Position numbers and translations under genes: made by a program. This document shows, piece after piece, positions 51,801 through 61,182 of a DNA stretch of 64,000 bases. The stretch comes from Pythium myriotylum (Eukaryota; Oomycota; Peronosporomycetes; Pythiales; Pythiaceae): the NCBI GenBank assembly GCA_023091665.1, contig JALJCQ010000003.1, forward strand, positions 1,054,001-1,118,000, given 5' to 3'. The first letter of the stretch is position 1; each line of letters starts with the position of its first letter. The notes below the pieces were generated by a model that made no database searches, was not told the DNA's origin, and saw nothing but the letters and a program-made list of their open reading frames with translations.

Positions 51801-52946
51801 GCAGGCGTTGGCCAGAGCGAGGAACGCGAACGTGGTCGGCACAGTCAGCGAGTTGCCCTCGTAGACGTACACGATGAAACAGAGCGCCGTGAGGAAAGTC
51901 TGTGCGTACGAGAGCACGACGAGGTTGGTCACGCGCAGGTAGTCGTACTTGCGCAGCAGCGCCACCTCACGTGCGCGGATCTCGGCGACGCGATCGGCGG
52001 TGGACTGCTCCCAGGCGTACATCTTGATGACGCGGATGCCTTGGAGCACCTCGTTGGTCACTTTGACGCGCTCCCCGGAGATCTTGAGGATCTGGCGGCG
52101 TGTGAGACCGATCTCTCGCGAGTTGGTCATGGCGTAGTAGAGGATGCAGGCCGAGCCCACGAGCGCCGCAAGCGCGACGTAGAAGCTCATCAAGAAGCCC
52201 ATGACGACACAGGCACAGAAGATGGTCGTGGGCGAGACGATGGCCGACAAGCCGATCGCGTAGGCCTCGAAGAGTCGGTCGCTGTCGGCGCCTGCGAGCG
52301 TGATGATGTCGCCGCTGTTCATGGACATGCGAGCCGTGGACGTGAGCTTGAGCACTTTTTGGTAGACGCTGTTGATGCCGATCATGCGCGCGTTGATGCC
52401 CGCGCGCACCGTGAGGTACATGCCGAAGTCGAGCGCGCTGACGCCGATGCAGGAGGCGGCCGTGAGCAGCGCGGCGAGCGCGTAGCCCGACGAGATGCCG
52501 AACATGTTGTCCTTGCCCTGCAGGAACTGGAGCAGCGCCTTGATGACGAGCGGCTGGATGAGCGTGGCGAAGGCGTTGATGAAGTGGAGCACGATGGCGA
52601 CGCCCATCTTGTCCTTGGTCGAGTTCCACATGGCGCGGAAGATGGGCGTCGGCGTGGTCGGGTCGGCGGCCTGTTGCTTGTGTCGCTCGACGGCGTCGGC
52701 GTAGTGCTTGTCGAAGCGCGCCTGGAGCACGGCGGCCTTGTCGGCGGCCGGGAGCTCCCAGACGTCGTCTTCCTCGAGCGTCTTGCGGTAGCCGCGCGCG
52801 ATCGACGGGTTCACCCACCAGAGCGTGAACTGCGAGAGCCATCCGGCGCGGTCGAGCGGGCTGCGCAGGTCGGCCTTCCACGCGTCCGCGAGCGACGGCT
52901 TGGGCGACCGCAGCGCCGCGTAGGCGTCGCCGTCGTGCTTGGCCAT
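48900..52946 (-). CDS. ABC transporter F, ABCC/MRP type (short, no TMD0)
   Basis: 1348 residues, intronless. Start chosen at MAKHDGDAYAALRSP; the frame is open 95 codons further upstream but that part has no counterpart in the paralogues. Intact GAVGSGKSS, LSGGQ, LDDP, GRTGSGKST, LSVGQ and LDEA motifs. It is the most distinct copy: NBD1 does not share the B/D/E/G block, and the NBD2 identity tract covers only about 48909-49390, upstream of which it carries GVDITTVTLQQ like D. The linker motif reads RASFATDGRRSRVSRRSR. It ends STQHAS. One NBD2 difference is FSGTLRENL for FSGSLRENL. Substrate unknown. Confidence 0.93.
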   Translation of the reverse strand: MAKHDGDAYAALRSPKPSLADAWKADLRSPLDRAGWLSQFTLWWVNPSIARGYRKTLEEDDVWELPAADKAAVLQARFDKHYADAVERHKQQAADPTTPTPIFRAMWNSTKDKMGVAIVLHFINAFATLIQPLVIKALLQFLQGKDNMFGISSGYALAALLTAASCIGVSALDFGMYLTVRAGINARMIGINSVYQKVLKLTSTARMSMNSGDIITLAGADSDRLFEAYAIGLSAIVSPTTIFCACVVMGFLMSFYVALAALVGSACILYYAMTNSREIGLTRRQILKISGERVKVTNEVLQGIRVIKMYAWEQSTADRVAEIRAREVALLRKYDYLRVTNLVVLSYAQTFLTALCFIVYVYEGNSLTVPTTFAFLALANACRGPFGIFSNAVVYVSEGWASLQRIGKFLAADEVRFDDEEHFEPLIDGEPIIDIKDADFSWVSQISAAEKTEIVQRPTLRNINLSVQPGTLTIIVGAVGSGKSSLISALLGEMEQLRGSKSVRGAIAYTSQQAWIQHNTVRENILFGTAFDADHYKRVISACQLRRDLEILEHGDATEIGERGINLSGGQKARVSLARTMYRRGADLVVLDDPLSALDVHVANAVFFECVKGLAADKTRLLVLNAHYHLLKHADRIIMLSEGEIVGDGTYEEVQAKFAFLEDQAHQKALATKGGADGDDELESSNVEYLDDEEEALADHMLRSSDVGDVRDLPETPQAMDRASFATDGRRSRVSRRSRVQSQAVAIEAHSHENQKKKMMLEEDRAQGSITWRTYVSFFECSGFSGGFLLIAMAIIFSIGQAGLVGADYFVTYWSNGTLDQFSQKTLVWMYVGVAVGALLLGIFRAAIYTEVCLRVATVVHARFFRKVLNAPINTFFDVTPIGRILNRFSRDLDQIDNPLPYFSMQFLILCTSVLSVFIVCAVTTPTTLILYLPLIYGSKFVQGYFLASSRELKRMDGITRSPFLNLVTETINGIESIRSFRMTTKFSNKCRELLDYNAKFNFMFQTSSKWFSMRLDWLVTSVVAVVSFTCVASRDSIGPASVGIALTYAVQLTMQFQRLMMLGSFTENIMTSYERIAHYGTLEEEGNDKLVAVQGPPPASWPAKGAIEFSEVSLRYRDGLDFVLRGVTFSVKEGEKIGVCGRTGSGKSTLMNALFRTVEVAEGVIRIDGVDITTVTLQQLRSRLTIIPQDPVMFSGTLRENLDPFNDKTDEELFSALRRVHLIEDVGRWGQGLSYEVAEKGENLSVGQRQLICIARALLRESRIIVLDEATANVDQELDRLIQVAVKECFRGRTALTIAHRLETIADSDRILVMEQGRVAEFDTPAALLARRDGIFASLMQSTQHAS

Positions 52947-53288
52947 GGGCGCCGGTCGGAGAATGGCCGTCACCACGCGCTCGCGGCGAGAGCCCCGAGG
53001 GGATGCGCGCCGGTCATCCTTGAGCCAGTGAGTGGTCCCTCGCGACCGGCCGCTGATACATGCATGGATCTTCCCAGAACCGTTCCACTGGAATGTTCTG
53101 CACGCGTCGGAACCGATTACAAGAGCCGGCGCCAAGTGTTTCGTGGGCCGGCAGACAGTGCGTCCACAGTGGGCTTTCCGGAGGATAGCGCCGCAACTTA
53201 GAAATGGATACGGCGTTTCTAAACGACACACGAGAACAGAGTTGACCGACTTATCAGATCCTTCAGTACTGTATGGGTCTGGTTCTCG
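52947..53288. other. Intergenic region between transporters F and G, 342 bp
   Basis: A minus-strand GGCCATTCTCC stretch at about 52957-52968 is a weak initiator candidate for F. The frame of F remains open here, but without homology to the other copies. Confidence 0.35.
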
Positions 53289-56200
53289 TCAATGGGCCAT
53301 GCTCTGCATGAGCGACGCGAAGATGCCGTCGCGTCTCGCCAGCAGCGCCGCCGGCGTGTCGAACTCCGCCACGCGACCCTGCTCCATCACCAGGATGCGG
53401 TCGCTGTCCGCGATCGTCTCCAGCCGATGCGCGATCGTCAGCGCCGTGCGACCGCGGAAACACTCCTTCACCGCCACCTGGATCAGCCGATCCAGCTCCT
53501 GGTCCACGTTCGCCGTCGCCTCGTCCAACACGATGATCCGAGACTCGCGCAGCAGCGCGCGCGCGATGCAGATCAGTTGGCGCTGGCCCACCGACAGGTT
53601 CTCGCCCTTCTCCGCCACCTCGTACGACAGGCCCTGGCCCCATCGACCCACGTCCTCGATCAAGTGCACGCGACGCAATGCTGAGAACAGCTCCTCGTCG
53701 GTCTTGTCGTTGAACGGGTCCAGGTTCTCGCGCAGTGAGCCGCTGAACATCACAGGGTCCTGAGGGATGATGGTCAGGCGAGACCGCAGTTGCTGCAACT
53801 GCACCGTCGCGATGTCGATGCCGTCGATGCGGATGACGCCCTGAGCGGCCTCGACCGTGCGGAAGAGCGCGTTCATGAGCGTCGACTTGCCTGATCCTGT
53901 GCGTCCGCACACGCCGATCTTCTCGCCTTCTTTGACGCTGAAGGTGACCCCGCGTAGCACGAAGTCGAGACCGTCTCTGTAGCGAAGGTAAACATTGTCG
54001 AACTCGATAGTGCCCTGGCTCGGCCACGTCGCGGGAGGCTGGTTCGCGAGGACTATTTTGGTGCTGCCTTCCTCATCAAGAGTGCCAAAGTGGGCAATAC
54101 GTTCGTAGGATGTCATGTAGTTCTCCGTATTACTCGACAGCGTCAACAGGCGCTGGAACTGCAAGGTCAACTGCACTGCATAGGTTAGAGCGATGCCAAC
54201 GCTGGCCGATCCGATCGAGTCACGAGACGCCACACAGGTGAACGACACGACACCTACGACCGAGGTGACCAGCCAGTCGAGACGCATGGCAAACCACTCG
54301 TTGGAGGCGTTGAAAAGGAAGAAGAACTTGGAGTTGTGGTCCAGTAGGTCACGGCACTTCTGAGAGAATTGCGCTGCCATCCCGAACGAACGGATACTCT
54401 CAATGCCGTTGATGGTTTCACCAACAAGGTTGAGGAATGGAGTTCGTGTGACGCCATCGAGGCGCTTGAGCTCGCGAGATGTGCTGAGGAAGTAGGCTTG
54501 GACGTACTTGCTTCCGTACACGAGCGGCAAGTACAAGATGAGCGTCGTTGGCGTGGTGATAGCGCAGATAATGAATATTGAGAGAACGGTCATAGTGAAG
54601 ATGAGAAACTGCATCGAAAAGTACGGCAGGGGATTGTCAATCTGGTCGAGGTCACGCGAGAAGCGGTTGAGGACGCGACCGACTGGCGTTACGTCAAAGA
54701 ACGTGTTGATCGGAGCGTAAAGCACCTTGTTGAAGAACCGTGCGTGAACGGCTTTCGCACACTTGATGCACACCTCCGTAAACATGATCGCACGGAGGAT
54801 GCCTAGTAGTACAGCACCGACACCCACGCTGATATAGATCCACACCAGCGTCTTCTGGCTATAACGATCGAGCGACCCATTTGACCAATATGTGACGAAG
54901 TAGTCTGCGGCAACGAGACCACACTGGCCCAGAGCAAAGAAAATCACGAGGACGATCGTCAAGAACGCGCCGTTATAGCCAGAACACTCGAGGAAGGACA
55001 CATACGTGCGCCAGGTGATTGACCCAACCGCGCGATCCTCTTCAGTCATCATAGCTTTCTTTGGTTCCGGATCTGCCGATGGCTCGTGAACATCAGCATG
55101 TGATTTCATCCTCGAACTGCGTCGAGAGATCCGTGAACGGCGAGAGGTCTGCGAGGAAAAGCTAACACGTTCCATCGCTTCTGGATGGTCGAAGAAACTA
55201 GCAACATCTTGAACATCCGAGTGTCGAAGCATTCCACTATGACGGTCATGCTCGGCACCCTGCTCCACTTCATCATCTGAAATAGACTCACGGATGGCAT
55301 CCTGGCGATCGGCAGCGAGAGCCTTCTCGTGCGCGAGATCCTCCAAGAACGTAAACTTCGCCTGCACTTCCTCATACGAACCATCACCCACGATCTCACC
55401 CTCTGACAACACTACAATCCGATCCGCGTGTTTCAGCAAATGGTAGTGCGCATTCAACACCAACAAACGAGTCTTGTCCGCCACCAGCCCTTTCACACAC
55501 TCGAAGAACACCGCGTTCGCCACGTGCACGTCCAAAGCACTCAATGGATCGTCCAGCACCACCACGTCCGACTCGCGACGGTACATAGCTCGAGCGAGGC
55601 TCACACGAGCTTTCTGCCCGCCACTCAAGTTGATGCCGCGCTCGCCGATCTCCGTCTCGTCCCCGTAGCCCAGAATCTCCAAGTCGCGAGTCAACTGACA
55701 CGCAGAGATCACCTTGTTGTAGTACTCAGCATCAAAAGCCGTGCCGAACACGATGTTCTCTCGAACCGTGTTGTGTTGGATCCACGCTTGCTGACTGGCG
55801 TACGTGATGGAGCCCCGGATCGATCGAGTGCCACGCAGCTGCTCCATCTCGCCGAGCATCGCACTCACGAGACTCGACTTGCCGCTGCCAACGGCACCAA
55901 CGATGATGGTGAGCGAGCCTGGTGAGACGCTGAAGTTGATGTTGCGGAGCGTCGGTCGTGGAACAAGCTCGTTCGAGTCACCATCAGGTTGAGCTGTCCA
56001 CGAGAAGTCAGCGCCTGCAATCTCAATGATAGGTTTGCCCGGAACAAATGGCTCGATATGAGCGCCACCATCATGCTTTACTTCGTCAGCAGCGAGGAAT
56101 TTGGCGATACGATTGAGAGACGTCCATCCTTCGGATGCAAACACCACAGCATTGGAGAAGATAGTGAACGGCATTCGGCATGCGTTGGCAAGCGAGAGAA

Positions 56201-57341
56201 GTGCGAACGCTGTGGGCACCGTCAACGTGTTGCCCTGGTACACGTAGACGAGTAAGCACACGGCCGAGATAAAGGTCTGGCCATACGTCAGAGCGACGAG
56301 GTTGCTCACACGCAAGTAGTCATACTTGCGCAAGAGCTTCACTTCGCGCCCACGAATCTCGGCGATGCGCTCGGAGATTGACTGCTCCCACGCGTACATT
56401 TTGATCACGCGAACTCCCTGAAGTACCTCGTTGGTGAACTTGACGCGCTCACCAGCCACCTGCAGGATCTCTCGTCGTGTCGACGCGATCTGGCGCGAGT
56501 TGGTCATGGCGTAGACAAGGATCCCAATCGATGACAAAGTGCCAGCGATGGCCACGAGAAAGCTTGTGAGGAAGCCCATGATGATGCAGGCTGCGAGCAC
56601 CATGGACGGAGACACGATGGCCCACATGCCGATGGCGTAAGCGTCGTAGAGACGATCACTGTCGACACCCGCGAGCGTGATAATGTCGCCGCTGTTCATC
56701 GACAGCCGCGCCGTAGAGGTGAGCTTGAGTACTTTTTGGTAGACACTATTCACCACAATCATGCGAGCATTGATGCCCGCACGTGCCGTGAGAAACATGC
56801 CGTAGTCGAGGGCGTTGACAGCGATGCAGGAGGCGGCCGTGAGCAGCGTAGCGAGCACGTAACCCGACGAGATCCCAAACATGTTGTCGTCGCCTCGCAA
56901 GTATTGAAGCAGCGCCTTGATGAGCAGCGGCTGCAGCAGCGACATGGCCGCGCTGACGAAGTGCAGGAAGATCGCGAGGCCCATCTTGTCTTTGGTCGAG
57001 TTCCACATGGCGCGGAAGATCCGCGGGGGCGTGGACGGGTCTCGCGCGGCCTTGTGGTGGCGCTCGACGGCCTCGGCGTAGTTCTTGTCGAAGCGCGCCT
57101 GGAGCACGGCGGCCTTGTCGGTGGCCGGGAGGTCCCAGACGTCGTCTTCCTGCAGCGGCTTGCTGTAGCCGCGGCCCACGAGCGCGTTGAGCCACCAGAG
57201 CGTGAACTGCGACGCGAGCCCGGCGCGGTCGAGCGGGCTCGTCATGTCGGCCTTCCACCGCGCGTCGGCGCTGGCCGAGGGCGACCGCAGCGCCGCGTAG
57301 GCCTCGCCGTCCGCCCTGCTCTTGCTCCGTCTCCAGCCCAT
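53289..57341 (-). CDS. ABC transporter G, ABCC/MRP type (short, no TMD0)
   Basis: 1350 residues, intronless. Start chosen at MGWRRSKSRADGEAYAALRSP, 19 codons into the longest frame, by alignment with the paralogues and an initiator-like element 8-22 bp upstream. All ATPase motifs are intact. NBD1 (about 55345-55965) belongs to the B/D/E/G block; TMDs are its own; NBD2 is the common block, except that the tail reads SMAH where the others have STQH. The linker has FSSQTSRRSRISRRSSRMKS-type Ser/Arg content. It is divergently arranged with the rRNA methyltransferase gene, with 215 bp between start codons. Substrate unknown. Confidence 0.93.
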   Translation of the reverse strand: MGWRRSKSRADGEAYAALRSPSASADARWKADMTSPLDRAGLASQFTLWWLNALVGRGYSKPLQEDDVWDLPATDKAAVLQARFDKNYAEAVERHHKAARDPSTPPRIFRAMWNSTKDKMGLAIFLHFVSAAMSLLQPLLIKALLQYLRGDDNMFGISSGYVLATLLTAASCIAVNALDYGMFLTARAGINARMIVVNSVYQKVLKLTSTARLSMNSGDIITLAGVDSDRLYDAYAIGMWAIVSPSMVLAACIIMGFLTSFLVAIAGTLSSIGILVYAMTNSRQIASTRREILQVAGERVKFTNEVLQGVRVIKMYAWEQSISERIAEIRGREVKLLRKYDYLRVSNLVALTYGQTFISAVCLLVYVYQGNTLTVPTAFALLSLANACRMPFTIFSNAVVFASEGWTSLNRIAKFLAADEVKHDGGAHIEPFVPGKPIIEIAGADFSWTAQPDGDSNELVPRPTLRNINFSVSPGSLTIIVGAVGSGKSSLVSAMLGEMEQLRGTRSIRGSITYASQQAWIQHNTVRENIVFGTAFDAEYYNKVISACQLTRDLEILGYGDETEIGERGINLSGGQKARVSLARAMYRRESDVVVLDDPLSALDVHVANAVFFECVKGLVADKTRLLVLNAHYHLLKHADRIVVLSEGEIVGDGSYEEVQAKFTFLEDLAHEKALAADRQDAIRESISDDEVEQGAEHDRHSGMLRHSDVQDVASFFDHPEAMERVSFSSQTSRRSRISRRSSRMKSHADVHEPSADPEPKKAMMTEEDRAVGSITWRTYVSFLECSGYNGAFLTIVLVIFFALGQCGLVAADYFVTYWSNGSLDRYSQKTLVWIYISVGVGAVLLGILRAIMFTEVCIKCAKAVHARFFNKVLYAPINTFFDVTPVGRVLNRFSRDLDQIDNPLPYFSMQFLIFTMTVLSIFIICAITTPTTLILYLPLVYGSKYVQAYFLSTSRELKRLDGVTRTPFLNLVGETINGIESIRSFGMAAQFSQKCRDLLDHNSKFFFLFNASNEWFAMRLDWLVTSVVGVVSFTCVASRDSIGSASVGIALTYAVQLTLQFQRLLTLSSNTENYMTSYERIAHFGTLDEEGSTKIVLANQPPATWPSQGTIEFDNVYLRYRDGLDFVLRGVTFSVKEGEKIGVCGRTGSGKSTLMNALFRTVEAAQGVIRIDGIDIATVQLQQLRSRLTIIPQDPVMFSGSLRENLDPFNDKTDEELFSALRRVHLIEDVGRWGQGLSYEVAEKGENLSVGQRQLICIARALLRESRIIVLDEATANVDQELDRLIQVAVKECFRGRTALTIAHRLETIADSDRILVMEQGRVAEFDTPAALLARRDGIFASLMQSMAH

Positions 57342-57348
57342 GGCGAGC

Positions 57349-57363
57349 GAATTCCCAAATGGA
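57349..57363 (-). promoter_or_regulatory. Initiator-like element of transporter G
   Basis: On the minus strand, TCCATTTGGGAATTC combines an initiator core with a downstream ATTC element immediately before the ATG at 57341. Confidence 0.35.
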
Positions 57364-57481
57364 CCGATCGATCGCCCATGAGTGAGTGCCGTGTCCATAC
57401 AGTGTACTACAGATTAGTCCACATGTGACCGGGGGACAACGGAGGTCCTTGAAGTAACCCAATTAAGTACATCTATAGACA

Positions 57482-57495
57482 CGCATTTCTATTCC
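57482..57495 (+). promoter_or_regulatory. Initiator-like element of the rRNA methyltransferase gene
   Basis: CGCATTTCTATTCC fits the initiator plus flanking element pattern, about 60-75 bp before the ATG at 57557. Confidence 0.33.
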
Positions 57496-57556
57496 AAAAG
57501 AGGGTGGCATACGGTGTAACCTCGCGCCGAGCCAGGTTACGCCAATCGCCCACTGG

Positions 57557-58862
57557 ATGGCGATGGCAATGGCGGTGGCGACGATGACGGCGACGGCCGC
57601 GCGAATGCGGCGCCGCGCCGCCTGCTCGCGCGGCTTCTTCTCGTGGATGAACGCGTCGCCCGCGCCCGCCAGCGAGCCCCTCGCGCCGGCGCCGACCCAC
57701 GTGCCCGTGCTGCTGGACGAGACCGTCTCGCTCTGGATCAATCCTCTGGCGCCCAAGCCTCGCGCCAAGAAACGCCCCCATGATCACTCAGAGGCGGATC
57801 CTTCGGCGCCGCGCTTCTTCGTGGACGGCACGACGGGCTTCGGTGGCCACTCGCGCGAGCTGCTCACGCGCGAGCCGCACGCGCAGCTGCTGTGCATCGA
57901 CCGCGACCCCGAAGTGCTGGCCATCGCGCGAGCCAACCTCGCCGACTTCCGATCGCGCGTCGTCTTCCACCGCGGCTCGTACGCAGATCTCTCGACCGAG
58001 CTACTGCGGTCGGTGCACTTTCCCGACCAGGTCCACGGCATCTGCGTGGATCTCGGCGCGAACAGCTTCCACTTCGACGAGCCCCGACGCGGCTTCAGCT
58101 ACATGCGCGACGGGCCGCTGGATATGCGGTACAACCAACAGGATAAGGATGCGATCACAGCAGCCCACGTGCTCAATACTTTCTCGGAGGTCCAGCTCAC
58201 CAAGATCTTTCGTGAGTTTGGCGAAGAGCGACTCGCGAAGGAGTATGCGAAGGCCATTGTACGCGACCGCGACGAGAAAGGAGTCGTGTTCGCGCAGACC
58301 TCCGACTTGCGCGAGTGCATCGAACGCATTGCGCGCAAGTGGAGCGGCAATGGAGGCGGGAGGAAGCTCAAGAAGGGTGGTGGAATGGGCGTTCACCCGG
58401 CGACAAAGTGTTTTCAGGCACTGCGGATTTTCGTCAACGACGAGCTCACCCATGTGGTATCGGGCGTCGAACAACTCGTGATGCAGCTCGCGCCAACAGG
58501 CCGTCTCGCGACAATAGCATTTCACTCACTTGAAGACCGACCCATCAAACTCCTGTTTCGACGACTAGTACGTCATGTTGCCGTTGCTGATTTACTAATC
58601 TTATGTTTGACGTGTCTGGGTTTGACAGGACACATTTACCCGTCGTTCTCTGGATGATGAGTATGAGGAATACTTCGACGACTACGAAGACGACGAGGAA
58701 GACGCTGAAGACAGTGCCGCTGTGCAGGACGTGCTCAAGAAGCTTGGTCCTCGGCGCTTCCAGCTCGTCAAGCGAAAAGCGGTCAAGGCCAAAAAGGAGG
58801 AGATCGAACGAAACCCGCGGTCCCGAAGCGCACGATTACGCTGCCTGGAACGAGTTTTATAA
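57557..58862 (+). CDS. rsmH: rRNA small-subunit (cytosine-N4) methyltransferase RsmH/METTL15, probably mitochondrial
   Basis: 414 residues, two exons: 57557-58567 and 58629-58862. Family hallmarks in order: HVPVLLDETV; the SAM-binding GTTGFGGHS; the CIDRDPEVL acidic loop; ICVDLGANSFHFD; GPLDMRYN; HPATKCFQALRIFVN; FHSLEDRPIK; and at the C-terminus EEIERNPRSRSARLR, reached only after splicing. Bacterial RsmH and mitochondrial METTL15 make N4-methylcytidine in small-subunit rRNA. The N-terminus (MRRRAACSRGFFSW from an inner Met at 57605) looks like an organelle presequence, so that inner start is possible. Oddities: a basic Gly/Lys-rich insert (near 58345-58390) and a very acidic insert after the intron (DDEYEEYFDDYEDDEEDAED). 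It converges on the palmitoyltransferase gene, with 39 bp between the stops. Confidence 0.92.
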
Positions 58863-58901
58863 AACTGAAAGAGACTCCGATTACGCTGATTATGCTGTGG
58901 T

Positions 58902-60914
58902 TTACATGCTCTTCTTTGCGTTTTCAGCTGTCGCTACGGCAGCAGCGAAGTCGTCCAACCGGTAGATCGTCCGCCAGTCGATGGGCGGGACACCATTGAG
59001 GCGGAAGAAGTCGGTGATATTCCGAACGACCCCACGTGAGTAGGCGCGCTCAAGATTCTCACTTTTCAAAACCTCGTTCGTAGTCAATGCAGCCGCGAGC
59101 AAGTAGATGTGGAACAAGAGCAAATAACCGATCCAAAGGTCGTGGATAAAGCCGAGCGCGGCAACACAAACAAGCAGAGGCTGGAAATGCACGAGTGACC
59201 AGACCAGCGGAAGAACACCGTGACCCCACACAACGTCGGTCTGAGCGACCATGTACCACCAGCACACCAAAAGCTCGAGCGTAATTGCTAAGACGGCAAA
59301 GAACAAAAAGCCCACGAAGTAGTGATGATTCTCCGCGCCAACCGCATTCACAACGAATGGACAATAGTGGTCAAACTTCGCGATGCAAGCGTTCAGTTCC
59401 GCACAGTGTTTAGCACGAAGAGGTCGCTTGTGGAGACAGGTCAAACAGAGCTTCGTTGCACTTGGTGATTTGGATTCGACCAAGGTGCGGATATTCTAAA
59501 CACATCATCGTTGGTCAAAAGCTTTTCGCAGACGTGGAGGAGGTAGGTACTTACGTGGATCTTCTCGTGATAAGTCGTGAACACTGTGCCCGCGTCAGTC
59601 ACAGCCGTCAAGTACAAGAAGACAAGAATCAAGGATGCACTTGTGTAGGTCACTCCCTGGATCGTGAGTCCGACACCAGCAGCGTCTACGAATCTCGGGA
59701 AACAGTACACGAGCCAGAACACAGACGCCACGTTGATCCCAAACATGAGTGCCGCAGCCTTGCGCTTGTCACCATAAGTACCGCGCTGAAGCACTCTCAA
59801 CGAACCAAATGAAGCTACAAGAAGTATCGACTCCTTGAGGAAAATATTCGACACACCGCTCGTCGTCATCAGAATCCACGCAAATGCAGGAATGACAATC
59901 CACGGTACGAAAAAGGAGAGCTTGTACAGGTTGTCTTCAAGCCACTTTTTTGGTAGGCCGGTGGTGCTTGAAAGTTTTTGCAGCTGCGCATCTTCTTCTA
60001 GCAAGTGGCGCGCAAGTGATCTCTCATCAAGCGATGCTCGCGCAATATCCAGAGGTGTTTGCCCGCTCTTGTTAGTCCCCGTCGCCGACGCTCCTTTGTC
60101 CAATAGCATCTTGACAGCAAGGCCAAGATCATTTGCCACGGCATGATGCAGAGCTGTTTTGAACATCAGCAGGGTGAGGACGACTAGACTATGATTAAAA
60201 GCGAATTCAGGACGTTACCTGTGTTACCGGCTGTGTCCTTCGCCTCAAAGTCAGCCTCCAGACTCAGAACCATGCGATACGAATCCAAGTGGAAGCGTTG
60301 CCGTTGAGATAGAATCATTAGTGCTGTTCGCTGCTCAGCATCTTCCACGCGCGAATCGATGTCTGTTCCTTTGGCGACTAAATAGGCGGCGAGGATTGGG
60401 AAGCACTTGTGGATCGCGACGAGGAAGGCGCTGAATCCATTCTCGTCCCTGAAGCTCGCATCTGCGCCACAGCGCAGCAACAACTCAACCGCATAGATGT
60501 GGTTGTGGTACGCAGCCCAGAAAAGTGGCGTTGTTCGTAACTCGAGCCCGCCGAGGGCGTCAACGTCCAGCACGTCAGCGAACTCGCTCGCAAGGTACTC
60601 GAGCACCCGCATCTTGCTGTTGATGGCTGCATGGTGCAGCAACGTCGCCTGCGTGGACTCTTCGAGTGCGTTCACATCAAACCGTGGGTCCTGCAGCACG
60701 ACACGATTCAGTTGGACTCTCAAGACAACCTGCTCCTCACGTGGCGCACCTCCGCGATGAGCTGCTTGAGCTCAGGGAGCATGCCCAGTCTCGCGCAGTC
60801 GAAGACCGAAGGCCGCGTCGGCGCAGCGCCGCACTTCTCGCACGGGTCGGAGGCATCGGCGCCGTCGCTGATGAGGGCGCACGGCGCGCAGATGAAGCGC
60901 AAGACGTCGGTCAT
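58902..60914 (-). CDS. Ankyrin-repeat protein S-acyltransferase, Akr1-like, DHYC variant
   Basis: 612 residues in four exons (minus): 60914-60741, 60690-60219, 60153-59555, 59495-58902 (1839 nt in frame). The N-terminus holds two Cys pairs (CAPC, CEKC) that may bind zinc. Ankyrin repeats cover about residues 60-260 (ATLLHHAAIN, TPLFWAAYHNH, NGFSAFLVAIH, TALHHAVAND). Four hydrophobic segments, the catalytic loop, then further membrane helices follow. The catalytic tetrad is DHYC at 457-460, as in yeast Akr1, rather than DHHC. The Cys-rich domain is degenerate: HCAELNAC lacks one expected Cys and NAVG replaces NCVG. DAG stands for the DPG motif and TTNE fits TTxE. Expected to palmitoylate membrane-associated proteins, perhaps at the Golgi. 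A start at an upstream in-frame Met (60959) is possible. Confidence 0.87.
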
Positions 60915-61182
60915 CGTGGAGGTCTGCTTCTCGGCGAATGCACAATTGAGGAGCTCCAATTGGAAGACGGTGTTATCTTAATTCAGTGTATGACATCCGA
61001 ACCCAGTGGGTTCACGTGGGTTTCCTCAAATTTTGCATTACGTAATGACGCGATTTCAGCCCCAGAAACTTCTCCTCCAAATGTACTGAATTAGATGTTA
61101 AACGTTGACGATTTCGTGTAGTCCACATGGAGATCTATTCCTGAACCCCATCCGCCAAATGTAGCCAAGTCTTCACTCGCCC
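60915..61182. other. Divergent intergenic region, 268 bp
   Basis: Between the Akr1-like gene and the coiled-coil gene; must contain both promoters. AT-rich core near 61020-61120. No specific motif called. Confidence 0.45.

Noticed and set aside
52041..53201. 386-codon frame on the plus strand opposite transporter F
   Set aside because: Antisense shadow caused by strong codon bias. No homology, and the minus strand encodes a complete conserved TMD1.
48900..53231. Start of transporter F 95 codons upstream of the chosen ATG
   Set aside because: The extra segment has no match in the six paralogues and would place unusual sequence before the conserved DAYAALRSP; kept as an open frame only.
19342..57341. 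Transposon or virus-driven amplification of the ABCC genes
   Set aside because: No transposase, integrase, reverse transcriptase, terminal repeats or poly-A tracts were seen at the edges of the copies; tandem and inverted duplication with conversion is sufficient. Absence of introns in all copies might suggest an ancestral retrocopy but nothing here proves it.
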